In this document: in pieces, positions 54,201-63,452 of the stretch | How the letters are laid out: the number at the start of each line of letters is the position of its first letter | Position numbering within the stretch: position 1 is the first letter of the stretch | Assembly (NCBI GenBank): GCA_900553685.1 | Contig: USEI01000007.1 | Location: 1-64,000 of the forward strand | DNA: 64,000 nt | Reading direction: 5' to 3' | DNA from: an uncultured Clostridium sp. | Lineage (GTDB): Bacteria > Bacillota > Clostridia > TANB77 > CAG-508 | Made by a program: the position numbers and the translations under genes | Notes under the pieces: generated by a model | What the model saw: the letters and a program-made list of their open reading frames with translations, nothing else | Database searches by the model: none | Told to the model about the DNA's origin: nothing

Positions 54201-57200
54201 TAATATCACCATTAGTTTTAGCACTTGAAGCATTACCAGAACCAAATATACTTCCACCAATATTAATATCGTCTTCTGCATAATTTTTTCCATCTATATT
54301 AATTAATATTGTACCTGTAACACTAATAGAATCATAGTCGAAATCTTTTGATGGATCCATAGATTCACCACCACCAAAAACTGTATTTCCTATATCTATT
54401 TTTCCTTGTTTATAACCTTTGTCTGTTCCATAATATTGATTTATTGCCTCTAGTCCTATATTTACTATTGTATTACCATTTATTACTGAAGAATTTGCTC
54501 CACCATAAGCATTTTCTCCTATTATAGCTCCTGCTATATCAACAATTCCTAGAGAAGTATCTGCTCCTGTTGGTCCTGTTTCTGCAGCATTTCCACCACC
54601 AAATATACTTTTGCCTATATTAGTAGTTCCTTCTGCTAAAATGTATGAATTTCCTCTTACTACTGCATTTGCACCATTTCCTGCAGCATAAGCATTTCCT
54701 GTAATTGTACTTGAATCCATATAAACATTTGTATTTCCTGTTACAGAACCATTATCTCCTCCACCATATATGTCATTTCCTACAACACTATTTGTGATAT
54801 CAAAATTCGTATTTCCTTCTACAATTGCAGTTATACCTTGTCCACCACCAAATGCATTTCCTTTTATTTCTACATTATTTCTAATTATAGTATTGGTATT
54901 TGTTCCTATTTTTCCTGGTATTGTTCCTGCTGTTTCTATTGTGGCAGCACCATTACCGCCACCATATACGTTTTGATTAATTATAGAATCATCTATTAAA
55001 ACATTAGTTTCTTCAATTACTTCTCCTTGGTCACCACCACCATAAACATTATTAGTAGTAGAATTTCCTTGTATTGTTACTTGAGTTCCATTAACATTTG
55101 CAGCTTTTCCACCGCCAAACACATTTCCTGCAACATTTGATGTATCAATAATTACCACAGTATTTCCAGTTACTGCTCCTTTATTACCTCCACCATATAC
55201 TGTATCAGTAATAGAAGAATTTAATGCACTCACAGCTGTTGTTGTTCCTATTTTTCCTTCATTACCTCCACCATATACTGTATTTACAGTTGATGAATCT
55301 GTTATACTTATACTTGTATTATTTTCAACATCTGCTCTATTACCACCACCATAGATAGTTCCATTAACATTTGCAGAAATAACATTTATTAAAGCTTTTC
55401 CATTTACTTTACCTTGGTCTCCGCCACCATAAACATTTTGATTTACTGTTGTTTTTATATCTCCATTTGGTACAAGATTTATATTTGTATCGCCTTGCAC
55501 GATAGCATCAACACCTTGTCCACCGCCATATACATCATTTGCAGTAGAACCTTCAACATATACATCTGTTTCTCCATTAATAGCAGCAGAACATCCTCCA
55601 CCATATAGAGTTCCAATATTTGATGAATTCATAATATCAACATTTGTATTACCACTTACAATACCTAAGTTTCCACCACCAAATATTGTAGCAATATTAG
55701 ATTTATCTATTGTAACATTAGTATCTCTTCCAACTTCTGCATTATTTCCTCCACCATAAACTGTTCCATTTACAGCTGAAGAAATTATATTAACATTTGT
55801 ATAGCCATTAACAGGTCCGCTATCTCCTCCACCAAATGCATTTCCTGTAATTGTTGTTAAAGGATTTACTGCAGTTCCTGTTTGTTCATCTATACTTGTT
55901 ATATTAACATTTGTATCACCTGTTACATTGGTGTTTTGACCATATCCTCCACCATATACATTTCCTATAGTAGCACCATCACTACAATATACAAATGTTT
56001 CTGAAAGTTCTCCAGAAGAATTTGAGCCACCATATAAATTATCTACTTTAGCTCCTTTTGCATAAATGGCTCTTGGAAGATTTGTATTATTTCCATCTAT
56101 TCCTGCATTATTTCCACCATTAAATGCATTTCCAACTACTGCATTTTTATATAAATAAACATATACATTATTAGAATCTGTTGTAATTTGTGATTGGTTT
56201 CCTCCACCATATACTTCATTAATAGTTGTAGAATAATTTTCTCCTATTTTTACAAGTATATTTCCGTCTATTGTACCATTTATATTACATCCACCAAATG
56301 CTTTTGCAGATGAATAACTTCCACCATCAACAGTTACAGTTACATTTCCACCGTTTTGAGCAGCAGTTCTATTATCACCTTTACCGCCACCATAGATGTT
56401 ACCTGCAATAGTTATAGATTTATCATCTGAATACCTATCTTCTATAGTCACTGTTGAATCATTATTTACAACTCCTAGAGCACTTCCTCCATATATGTTT
56501 CCTTTTATATTAATATTGCTATCTTTTTCAGCTATACTTAAAGTTGTATATTCACTTACAGTAGTATCTTGACCTTTTCCACCGGAAAAAATAGCATCTC
56601 CATCATCTCCAGTATTTGTTCCTATTATTCCTCCTGTAATTTTAATTCTAGAAAATTCTTGAATCTCTCCAGACGTATTTGGTCCACCATATATTGTTCC
56701 TTTTACTTCTCCACCTTTCATATCTATAGAAATTGAACCATTTACACCATTTCTATTTCCACCAGCATATACATCTTCACCTATAGTTCCACCTATAATC
56801 TCTATATTTGAAAGTGTTGGTTCGTCGTCAGGCTCTGGCTCTGGATCTGGTTCTTCTTTTTTTATCGCGTTTAAATACAAATTTGCTCTATTAGTACTTG
56901 TACTAATACTCCAGCCATTATTATAGATTAAATAGTATGATCTAGTAAAAATATAACCTGCTTCGAAATAAATTCTTACTGTTGAACCATTATTTTGTAT
57001 TTGGAATGAATTTTCTCTTTGTGTACTCATAGTTAAGCTATACGTTTGATTCCAGCCACCTGAAGACTCATAACTTAAATAATTGCCTGTTGCTTTATTT
57101 CTTATATAGTATTCATCTCCACTCTGTTCTAAAATCCATTTACTATTATCAGAAAGATTTTCTAATCCATTAAAAGTAGAATTTGATATTCTTGTTCCAG

Positions 57201-60200
57201 AACTATTTGTAATTGCATTACCAGAATTTTGACCAGTAGCAATTACGTATTCAGCATTTAAATCTATTGATGGGTTATCACCGCCACCTGAGTTACTTGT
57301 TCCATATATTAAGCCATAATTTCCTCCTGCATATACATCATTTAAAACTTGGGCATTTCCACCAATTATTACTTTAGATGAATTAACTGCTCCACTATAT
57401 GTACGTCCACTTCTACCATTACCAGCTCCTAGCACACAACCAGCTTCTACATCATATAAAGTATTCTGTATTCCAGCAGTTCCTACTACTGTATCACCTG
57501 CAACATAAACCAAAGTACTACCATCTAGTCTACCATTATTAATTGTTCCTGAGCCTGTTGCTTGATTAGTAGTAGCCAAAAAACCATTTGAACCTCCGCT
57601 TATACTATAAGCAATATTTCCTCCTGTTACTTGAATAATTCTATCTCCATTTGTCATAGAAACACCAGCACCACCCACTATATTTTGCACAGAACCATCT
57701 TTTACATATATATATGTTTTTGCAGATGAAGAAGTTTTCATTTGTAGTCCGCCAATAATATTAGCAATATTTCCTCCTTCAACAATTAAAAATCTATCTC
57801 CATAATCAACACCTGAAGATCCATGTCCTCCTAAGTAAATACCTGTATAAGTTCTATTTTCACTATTAGTTTCTCTAAAAAGATCCATTCCAAATGTTCC
57901 ACTTTTTACTAGCATTAAATAATTTATTCCATTTTCAGAGGTCAAATTACTTCCTGAATAGTTTATTGTGCCATTATATCCACTAATTGATTGTGTTGAT
58001 GTTCTTGATGCAGTTCTAAAGTAAATATTTAAAGTTGAATTATCACCTTTTACTCTATCAAAATCACTGCCATAAATATTTATCCCACATGATGTATAAG
58101 AATCATATCCAGTTGGCACACCAACCTGTAAATTATTATATCTACCTGATTCAATAACTATCTTGTATAAAGATTTATTACTACTTCCTCCACCTTGAAT
58201 TTGAGCAAAATTAGTATAAGTATTTGAAGAAGCTACTATTCCTCTTCCTATTCTTAAATTATATTTATTAGCTCTAAGATATGGTGTTATATTACCGGTA
58301 CCTTCATCTTCACTATAATAAGCACCTGTAATTTTTAAATATTCTAATTGTAAATCATTTCCAAGAGTCAAATTAGAATAAGTAGATATATATGTATTAT
58401 CTCTATATAAGTTTCCATCATATAATGCTGTTAATGTATATGGAATTCCAATATTTGCAATATTTGCTTCACGTCCACCAGTACCAGCAGTGATGCTTCC
58501 ATTAACGAAAACTAAAATATTTAATTCTCTACTTGATGCATTTGAAGCTCTCTTCTCATTTCTACTTAAAATATTTTTAGCCGTATTCCAAGATCTAACT
58601 GCTTCATTTACACTTGTTCCTGAATTATTATCATTTCCACTGTTAGTATTTAAAAATACAATATTTGCTTCTTTCCAATTAGCATATAAATTTATCTCAT
58701 ATTCGCCATTTGAATTTTTTATATCATTAAGTGTAGCAGTTAAAGTTTGAGCATAAGTATTAGAATCCGTATTTATAGTATATTTATTTGAACCATCAGC
58801 TTTTACTTCATTTGTTATCCAACCATCAAATCCAAAACCAGCTGGTCTATCTATATATGGATTATCTATTAAATCTATTGATATTTGACCATTTGTAATA
58901 GGTATACATTTAGTATATATAAATAAACTTTGTCTTTCATTTTGATCAGCAGATACATAGCCAATTAAATTTTTTTCTGTTACAGTTAAACTTCTTCCTT
59001 CAACATTTGAAATAGTCACATTTCCTGTAAAAGCTAAATCTAATGTATATGTATAAGACTGATAACTATCTTTTGTCCAGCTATCCCAATTATTTCCAGA
59101 TAATGTCATTTGTCTAGTATTTGTATCATAACTAATACTTATTCCATTGTTTTCTTGTTGTGTTCTTGCAAGATCAAAACTATTTACCGCTGCTTGAGGA
59201 ATAATAAAACTCATTTGCCAATTTTTGTTATCATCAATTATTGGATTATTTGAACTTGCATTAATTGTAATAGGATAGATTCTGTATCTACCAGAAGTTG
59301 TTGCTCTTCCAGCACTCCAAGTTGGTGTTATATTAAATGTTCTAGATTCATTAATATTTTTAGAATAATCATAACTATAGTAGTTAATTGTTACCTTTGC
59401 TAAATTATCATCTGTATATTTATTTTGATTCGTTCCAGCCATATTATCTGTATAATTTTTTCCCATATAATAGTTATAGTCTGAATCATAATCATATACA
59501 TTAACATATTCATCTTGAATTGCTGAATATGCTAAAACTGCATAAGTTGAAAACTCATTTGTTATAAATTCGATTTTATCTGTTTGCTTTTCTGCTAAAC
59601 TTATTTTTTCAAATCTAATCTCATTTTTTTCTGTATCTTCTGAAATATGAACAACTTCAACTGGTTTATCATCTATTTTTCCTGCAAGTTGTACTGCTGA
59701 TGTTATTTCTACATTTACTGTTTGAAAATAATCAACTGGTTGATATTCTTTATCTCCATTTAAAATCTTAATATCATAAGCAAGTAATACTTCTGAATCC
59801 TTTAATTCTTCTGTATCTGCTTTTAATTCTGTTATAGCATTTATATCTTCTGGTGTTACATTTAAATAATATCCAGCTGGTATAAATCCAGTTAATTTTA
59901 CTAAAGCTTCTCCTAAATCTGCTTTTAATTCTTGTTTATATAATTTTAAATTATTTATTTCAACTGTTTGATATTCTACTTCTATGCTATAGTTTCCACT
60001 TTCTACATCTTCTTTAGTTAAATATACTCTTTCTCCAACAGAAAGTGTATTCAAATTTGCATCATTATTTTCATTTTCTAAAGTAGTATTTGTATTGGTT
60101 TTATTTTCATTTGAATTTTGTGAATTTTCATTTTCTGTAGAAGTTTGTGGTGTTTCAGAATTATTTTCTGGTTGATTAGGTGTAGTAGGTGCACTATCAT

Positions 60201-61065
60201 TTCCTGGTACTGTATTATTATTTTGATTTGCCTGCCCATTTTCTTGTGCTCCATTTGTTTCCTCATTTTTTGAAGTATCTTCTACTACACCATTATTTTC
60301 ATTAGTGCTATCTCCAGGCACTCCTTGACTTTGATTATCGTTTTGTATGCCTTGATTTGTATTATTATCTTGTGCTCCTTGACCTGATGTATTAGCCTCT
60401 GGAAAATTTGAAGTATCTTCTCCATTTCCTAAATTCTCATTTGGTACTTCTTTATCTTCAGCAGACTCTAAAATATTTTCTCCACTAGTTGCTGCTTTGG
60501 CTAAATCAAATAGTGAATCTGCCTGTGCTGTAACAGGTAAATTTGTTTTTTCTCCTTTTTCTACATTTGTTTCATTTATAACTGTATTTGTTGTATTATT
60601 TCCATTAATTGTATTTTGATTTGCTGTATTTTTATTGCTTGTTCCACCTGTTATAACTTGATTTTCATTATTTACTGAATTAGTTGGTTTCTCAACTTCA
60701 ATTTCAATAGGAGCTTCCTCTACTGTTGTATTTTCAGGTTGCACAGTAGTATTTTCATTTTTATCTGGAATTTCTGGAATAACATTTTTGTCCACATAAT
60801 ATTTTTGAGCGAAAAAACCATTAACAGTTTCTGGTAAAATTATATAATAATTTTCATTCTCATCTTGAAAAAGTTCTATATCAACATTCATTGCATTTCC
60901 AGTTCCAAGTTCAACAAAATTAATTGGTGTTGTTAATGTTACTTCTGATTTTGTTAAAAAATTAAATTTATATATAGAAAACATAAAAATAGCTATAATT
61001 AAGACTATTATTAGGTTTCTTATTTTAGCTTTATTAATATTTTTCCTTCTTCTAATTCTAGACAT
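51250..61065 (-). CDS. Giant beta-helical repeat surface protein (3271 residues)
   Basis: A basic start and signal-anchor helix (about residues 16-38) precede an Asn/Thr/Glu-rich disordered region (about 100-340). Next are beta domains (about 340-860), a parallel-beta-helix-like part, and an array of at least 25 units with the core (V/I)YGGGNxGxVxGNTxVxI at about residues 1420-2190. The C-terminal third has Ig-like and other beta domains; the last residues ETYSYIIIK carry no LPxTG sortase motif and no membrane anchor. Such arrays form long fibres in secreted adhesins. AGGAG precedes the ATG. How it is held on the cell, other than by the N-terminal helix, is unclear. Confidence 0.88.
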   Translation of the reverse strand: MSRIRRRKNINKAKIRNLIIVLIIAIFMFSIYKFNFLTKSEVTLTTPINFVELGTGNAMNVDIELFQDENENYYIILPETVNGFFAQKYYVDKNVIPEIPDKNENTTVQPENTTVEEAPIEIEVEKPTNSVNNENQVITGGTSNKNTANQNTINGNNTTNTVINETNVEKGEKTNLPVTAQADSLFDLAKAATSGENILESAEDKEVPNENLGNGEDTSNFPEANTSGQGAQDNNTNQGIQNDNQSQGVPGDSTNENNGVVEDTSKNEETNGAQENGQANQNNNTVPGNDSAPTTPNQPENNSETPQTSTENENSQNSNENKTNTNTTLENENNDANLNTLSVGERVYLTKEDVESGNYSIEVEYQTVEINNLKLYKQELKADLGEALVKLTGFIPAGYYLNVTPEDINAITELKADTEELKDSEVLLAYDIKILNGDKEYQPVDYFQTVNVEITSAVQLAGKIDDKPVEVVHISEDTEKNEIRFEKISLAEKQTDKIEFITNEFSTYAVLAYSAIQDEYVNVYDYDSDYNYYMGKNYTDNMAGTNQNKYTDDNLAKVTINYYSYDYSKNINESRTFNITPTWSAGRATTSGRYRIYPITINASSNNPIIDDNKNWQMSFIIPQAAVNSFDLARTQQENNGISISYDTNTRQMTLSGNNWDSWTKDSYQSYTYTLDLAFTGNVTISNVEGRSLTVTEKNLIGYVSADQNERQSLFIYTKCIPITNGQISIDLIDNPYIDRPAGFGFDGWITNEVKADGSNKYTINTDSNTYAQTLTATLNDIKNSNGEYEINLYANWKEANIVFLNTNSGNDNNSGTSVNEAVRSWNTAKNILSRNEKRASNASSRELNILVFVNGSITAGTGGREANIANIGIPYTLTALYDGNLYRDNTYISTYSNLTLGNDLQLEYLKITGAYYSEDEGTGNITPYLRANKYNLRIGRGIVASSNTYTNFAQIQGGGSSNKSLYKIVIESGRYNNLQVGVPTGYDSYTSCGINIYGSDFDRVKGDNSTLNIYFRTASRTSTQSISGYNGTINYSGSNLTSENGINYLMLVKSGTFGMDLFRETNSENRTYTGIYLGGHGSSGVDYGDRFLIVEGGNIANIIGGLQMKTSSSAKTYIYVKDGSVQNIVGGAGVSMTNGDRIIQVTGGNIAYSISGGSNGFLATTNQATGSGTINNGRLDGSTLVYVAGDTVVGTAGIQNTLYDVEAGCVLGAGNGRSGRTYSGAVNSSKVIIGGNAQVLNDVYAGGNYGLIYGTSNSGGGDNPSIDLNAEYVIATGQNSGNAITNSSGTRISNSTFNGLENLSDNSKWILEQSGDEYYIRNKATGNYLSYESSGGWNQTYSLTMSTQRENSFQIQNNGSTVRIYFEAGYIFTRSYYLIYNNGWSISTSTNRANLYLNAIKKEEPDPEPEPDDEPTLSNIEIIGGTIGEDVYAGGNRNGVNGSISIDMKGGEVKGTIYGGPNTSGEIQEFSRIKITGGIIGTNTGDDGDAIFSGGKGQDTTVSEYTTLSIAEKDSNINIKGNIYGGSALGVVNNDSTVTIEDRYSDDKSITIAGNIYGGGKGDNRTAAQNGGNVTVTVDGGSYSSAKAFGGCNINGTIDGNILVKIGENYSTTINEVYGGGNQSQITTDSNNVYVYLYKNAVVGNAFNGGNNAGIDGNNTNLPRAIYAKGAKVDNLYGGSNSSGELSETFVYCSDGATIGNVYGGGYGQNTNVTGDTNVNITSIDEQTGTAVNPLTTITGNAFGGGDSGPVNGYTNVNIISSAVNGTVYGGGNNAEVGRDTNVTIDKSNIATIFGGGNLGIVSGNTNVDIMNSSNIGTLYGGGCSAAINGETDVYVEGSTANDVYGGGQGVDAIVQGDTNINLVPNGDIKTTVNQNVYGGGDQGKVNGKALINVISANVNGTIYGGGNRADVENNTSISITDSSTVNTVYGGGNEGKIGTTTAVSALNSSITDTVYGGGNKGAVTGNTVVIIDTSNVAGNVFGGGKAANVNGTQVTIQGNSTTNNVYGGGDQGEVIEETNVLIDDSIINQNVYGGGNGAATIETAGTIPGKIGTNTNTIIRNNVEIKGNAFGGGQGITAIVEGNTNFDITNSVVGNDIYGGGDNGSVTGNTNVYMDSSTITGNAYAAGNGANAVVRGNSYILAEGTTNIGKSIFGGGNAAETGPTGADTSLGIVDIAGAIIGENAYGGANSSVINGNTIVNIGLEAINQYYGTDKGYKQGKIDIGNTVFGGGESMDPSKDFDYDSISVTGTILINIDGKNYAEDDINIGGSIFGSGNASSAKTNGDINIRNYGTLDNPKKGVSIQRASKVLLDNANITLSGTTDSTSVHASTYFTLNRISTLTLKNNSAMFLRNGANLLENFYSMVGEDGKEEYAQVTVNNRIYTTDGKTYDAKGDKVFDRDGNIEYYMQAGAVYNSSNEKVGDVEKIENLGIDKNVDNRIYMYSGINLNISPSENLESYGEVKGMTFFGIYKNAAGGDGGDSDIYTGMYDKDYTLGNQINWNERDFTRCYVVGMHQKNPEQDIQVDGFYTNFEKLDVELSGGDVLTEENYSGVSYCNYITPTPENDIYYMWYAGPDVEVYYYTLGLMASKFSTLGTKELSLLGLSFPNATLTIHSVDSSLAEGVGLYDKNTIPNINPDQDAANNNFGLGMKTGNSGWSMNGGSDFYSDPDGNVASYSGDEVYTIENSSTTPSLSFYLYHSNNITEEKELGYYTITMDLAYWKDSLNQGRATVIIDISLGTSVYDDFGYNGAITPGTQYDLFTSTETNVTTDSSFSAYFELAEPNFKQNEQVKNFYEDSYRVINTEYVFPANTTITMIDKYDNAKPEYYYYTVTEDDVRNGKVEYRFSEFLAMGSTNQYYDEKVMREKYYKPDLDYEYECFIFIVNFEGADFGTITDPNKMVTSNQHFRIFLRADVEADRSEVLFGLLDDQIDSTTFGIWDTESKIDIDASLNKTKIYLGNDATLNIKTNFDVTVINSVRIYDTNYFDKKLGIKITFFDKDTNQVITGSSLLGTYFELNGEKYYPRTDGTTRIKIAEKVSNATSSISINTENSTLASGDYYILVESFGSADGIYYGIEASASDTVDLQIINDIYGLKSTLPEEQVIIDKATGYTLEKDTGYISEGNNNLNIDLEYVSGLTDPHITVSLYRRNYDDVYDMSYTQVDLKEYVNEELTLLDSENIPLEYVILNSDQINAEVSNPDTPVNFDINYTLKQNLKTGTYKLVFTLYDENIVTKTRPVEDEDGNIIQEEYQAIEYEHIGETYSYIIIK

Positions 61066-61098
61066 CCTAGTACTCCTATTTTAATATTTTACAATCAT

Positions 61099-61127
61099 AT
61101 TCTATCATAGGAAGATATGTTTTTAAA
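61099..61127 (-). promoter_or_regulatory. Sigma-A-type promoter of the giant surface protein gene
   Basis: On the minus strand TTTAAA, a 17-nt spacer and TAGAAT lie between the TasA-like gene's terminator and the ATG at 61065. Confidence 0.45.
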
Positions 61128-61157
61128 GGTTTTTTTGTGTTTTGTAACACAAATGAA

Positions 61158-61190
61158 AAAAAGAGTAGTAAATCAAATTTACTACTCTTT
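61158..61190 (-). terminator. Rho-independent terminator of the TasA-like gene
   Basis: A perfect 14-bp stem AAAGAGTAGTAAAT with a 3-nt loop, followed on the minus strand by seven Ts, 22 nt after the stop at 61213. Confidence 0.9.
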
Positions 61191-61212
61191 AAATATATAT
61201 TTTTCTTATTTT

Positions 61213-62307
61213 TTAGAATGGATCTAAGCTAAAGCTTAAATTATATTCAATATCTGAGTTTGCTGCATAATTTTCGCAGTCAACATCTTGTCCTTCAATC
61301 CACATATAAATTCTAAATTTAGTAACACCTGATGATAAAGCATTTCCTGCATCAACAGCTCCTGCTACATCTTTTAAATTCATACTTGGAGTTTCATTCT
61401 TTTGGCTTGTCCATTGTGGTGTAACATCTTTAAATTTATCTGCATGTTGAGTTGCTGTTGCATCTTTTAGCAGAATTTCATCAGTAAATGCTGCACTAAT
61501 ACCTGAATATTTAACTGTTGGATTTCCATTACCTGGAGTTAAAGTTGCCCATCCTAAGTTTGTAGCATTTTCAACACCTCTTGCAGTATGATAATCTGCA
61601 TTTGGCTCCCACATCATAACTGGTCCATCTATTGCTAATGCTTGTATTGTATCTACTTGTTCACTTGTAGTGCTTTCTCCTTTGATTAAAGCAATACGAG
61701 AAGCATTTGCTAAACCTCTTTCTTGAGTTGGATCTGTAATTGGTACTTTTGTACCATCTCCTTGATTTTTTAATTCAACAACACTTCCAGACCAATAAAA
61801 ATCTTCTGCAGGACTATTTGATTTAATAAATACATCAAAAGCTACATAATATCCTTTTGCATATTTTCCTGCATCATCACCAATTCCACTTGACTCTACA
61901 TCTGTTTGTTTTAATGATTTTAGTACATATTCACCATATGTATCTGCATCTGGATCTGTTAAATCTGCTGCAACATCACCATAAAACATTTCCATTTTTC
62001 CACCAACTAAATTTAATGCTGAAGAAACTGGTGCCATGTCTGTTGGTAATTGGTTTGTAGCTGCTGGATAATTAACTTTTGCTCCTGCTAAATCTTCTCT
62101 AGTAAGTACTGTTTTCCAAGTATTACCATCTGCAGAAATTTGCAAACCATTTGATGTAGCTACATTAACATCAATAGAATCAACATTAACTGTCTTGTTA
62201 GCTGTAAACCATGCATAAGTTGACATGATTAATAACACAGCTGTTAAAAGCAATAATACAAGTAAAGTATTAAGTCTTTTTTTAGCTACTTTTCTTTTTT
62301 TCTTCAT
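61213..62307 (-). CDS. TasA/camelysin-like secreted protein
   Basis: The 364-residue protein opens with a basic stretch, a hydrophobic helix and STYAWFTANKTVNVDSIDVNV, a start typical of SipW-processed TasA/camelysin (CalY)-like proteins: cleavage is expected near the YAWFTA segment. A beta-rich domain of about 320 residues follows, ending KFRIYMWIEGQDVDCENYAANSDIEYNLSF. AGGAGG precedes the ATG. It is the second gene after the 232-residue protein, which shares the WIEGxDxDC ending. TasA-type proteins form biofilm fibres; whether this one does is inference. Confidence 0.85.
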   Translation of the reverse strand: MKKKRKVAKKRLNTLLVLLLLTAVLLIMSTYAWFTANKTVNVDSIDVNVATSNGLQISADGNTWKTVLTREDLAGAKVNYPAATNQLPTDMAPVSSALNLVGGKMEMFYGDVAADLTDPDADTYGEYVLKSLKQTDVESSGIGDDAGKYAKGYYVAFDVFIKSNSPAEDFYWSGSVVELKNQGDGTKVPITDPTQERGLANASRIALIKGESTTSEQVDTIQALAIDGPVMMWEPNADYHTARGVENATNLGWATLTPGNGNPTVKYSGISAAFTDEILLKDATATQHADKFKDVTPQWTSQKNETPSMNLKDVAGAVDAGNALSSGVTKFRIYMWIEGQDVDCENYAANSDIEYNLSFSLDPF

Positions 62308-62322
62308 TTTCTTCCTCCTATA

Positions 62323-63021
62323 TTAATCAATATGTTCTTCTGTAATGTCCATATGCATCTTCAATTCACCACCAAGTAATGCATTTGTGCAATCAGGATC
62401 ATCTCCCTCAATCCACACTACTATTGTAAATTTGTCAATATCACCTGGTGCAAAATCTTGTCTACTTTCTAACATTACAGTATCATCGGAATAAAACGCT
62501 TTTGTACCTTCTTCTGGTTCTTCTGTATATCCATTTAATTTTGCATACACTGTTTTCTCTCCGTTTAAATATACCATAACCCTTATCGCTTCATCTACAT
62601 TTAGAATAACATCATCTATTGGCATTGAATACCAATAATTAACTGCATCTTTTCCCTCATTTTCAATATAAAAAGTATAAGCCAAATAATTATCTCCATT
62701 ATGAGATCCTTCTGCTTCTGTATCTATATTCTGAGGAAGCCAATCAATAGAAATATTATCCATCTCGTCAAATCTTTCAGCTTCTAATTTTCTAGATACT
62801 ACTTTTTCTCCTAACTTTTCATATAATACTATACCTTTTTCCCAGCTTAAATTTCTATCTAATATAATTGTGAAACGACCTGCTTCATATATAATAGATA
62901 AAATAAAGTATAGTAGTATTAAAAAAATTAGAAGAATAAGTAATGCTAATCTGATTACTTTAATCCTTAAATCACGCTTGTAGATTTTCTTAGAGGTAAT
63001 TTCAAATTCAAATTTTGTCAT
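62323..63021 (-). CDS. Membrane-anchored TasA-like protein
   Basis: The start is ATG 63021 (MTKFEFEITSKK), with GGAGGT upstream at a slightly long spacing; a GTG overlapping the SD is not used. A basic N-terminus precedes a long membrane helix (about residues 24-50), then a beta domain that ends DKFTIVVWIEGDDPDCTNALLGG, alike to the end of the TasA-like protein encoded next. The 15-nt gap supports cotranscription. Unlike TasA it lacks the AWF/TAN cleavage context, so it may remain anchored and hold or nucleate the secreted one, as TapA does in Bacillus. That role is inferred. Confidence 0.75.
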   Translation of the reverse strand: MTKFEFEITSKKIYKRDLRIKVIRLALLILLIFLILLYFILSIIYEAGRFTIILDRNLSWEKGIVLYEKLGEKVVSRKLEAERFDEMDNISIDWLPQNIDTEAEGSHNGDNYLAYTFYIENEGKDAVNYWYSMPIDDVILNVDEAIRVMVYLNGEKTVYAKLNGYTEEPEEGTKAFYSDDTVMLESRQDFAPGDIDKFTIVVWIEGDDPDCTNALLGGELKMHMDITEEHID

Positions 63022-63110
63022 TTGAATAACTCTCACCTCCTAAAGTTTATAGATTCAGCTATTTAGATTAGACATACATATTGAATTTTGCATATTCTCT
63101 AATTAATATA

Positions 63111-63139
63111 ATTTTACCACAATATGTAATGTCACTCAA
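63111..63139 (-). promoter_or_regulatory. Sigma-A-type promoter of the TasA-like operon
   Basis: On the minus strand TTGAGT, a 17-nt spacer and TAAAAT, about 90 nt upstream of the ATG at 63021. Confidence 0.6.
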
Positions 63140-63190
63140 TTACAATGCTTTTACATTTGTTTTTCATATTTGTAACATTTTCCTGTTTAA

Positions 63191-63219
63191 TTGACTCAAA
63201 AATAACTCTATGATAAAAT
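63191..63219 (+). promoter_or_regulatory. Sigma-A-type promoter of the divergent TasA-like gene
   Basis: TTGACT, a 17-nt spacer and TAAAAT. The implied leader to ATG 63453 is about 225 nt of AT-rich sequence with no recognised riboswitch. A second TATAAT at 63385-63390 has no good -35 but might give a shorter leader. Confidence 0.6.
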
Positions 63220-63452
63220 CATAAAAGTATATATATAACAATATTTTTAAAATATTTTTTTATTGATTTTTTCTGTATAAAAAAATCAAGTATTTTGGAA
63301 AAATATGTAAAATTTATATTACATTTAATTTTTTCCATTTACTTTTAAATTTATAAATTATTCCATTTTATATTTTGTTAGATGTATAATTTATAGTAAT
63401 ATATTTATTAAAAATATTGTAATATAAAATTATCAGATTGGAGAATACTAAA

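Noticed and set aside
54100..56800. Repeated CCACCACCATA-type DNA as a possible CRISPR or tandem-repeat array
   Set aside because: The recurring bases encode the YGGG units of one long open frame; the spacing varies and there are no cas genes.
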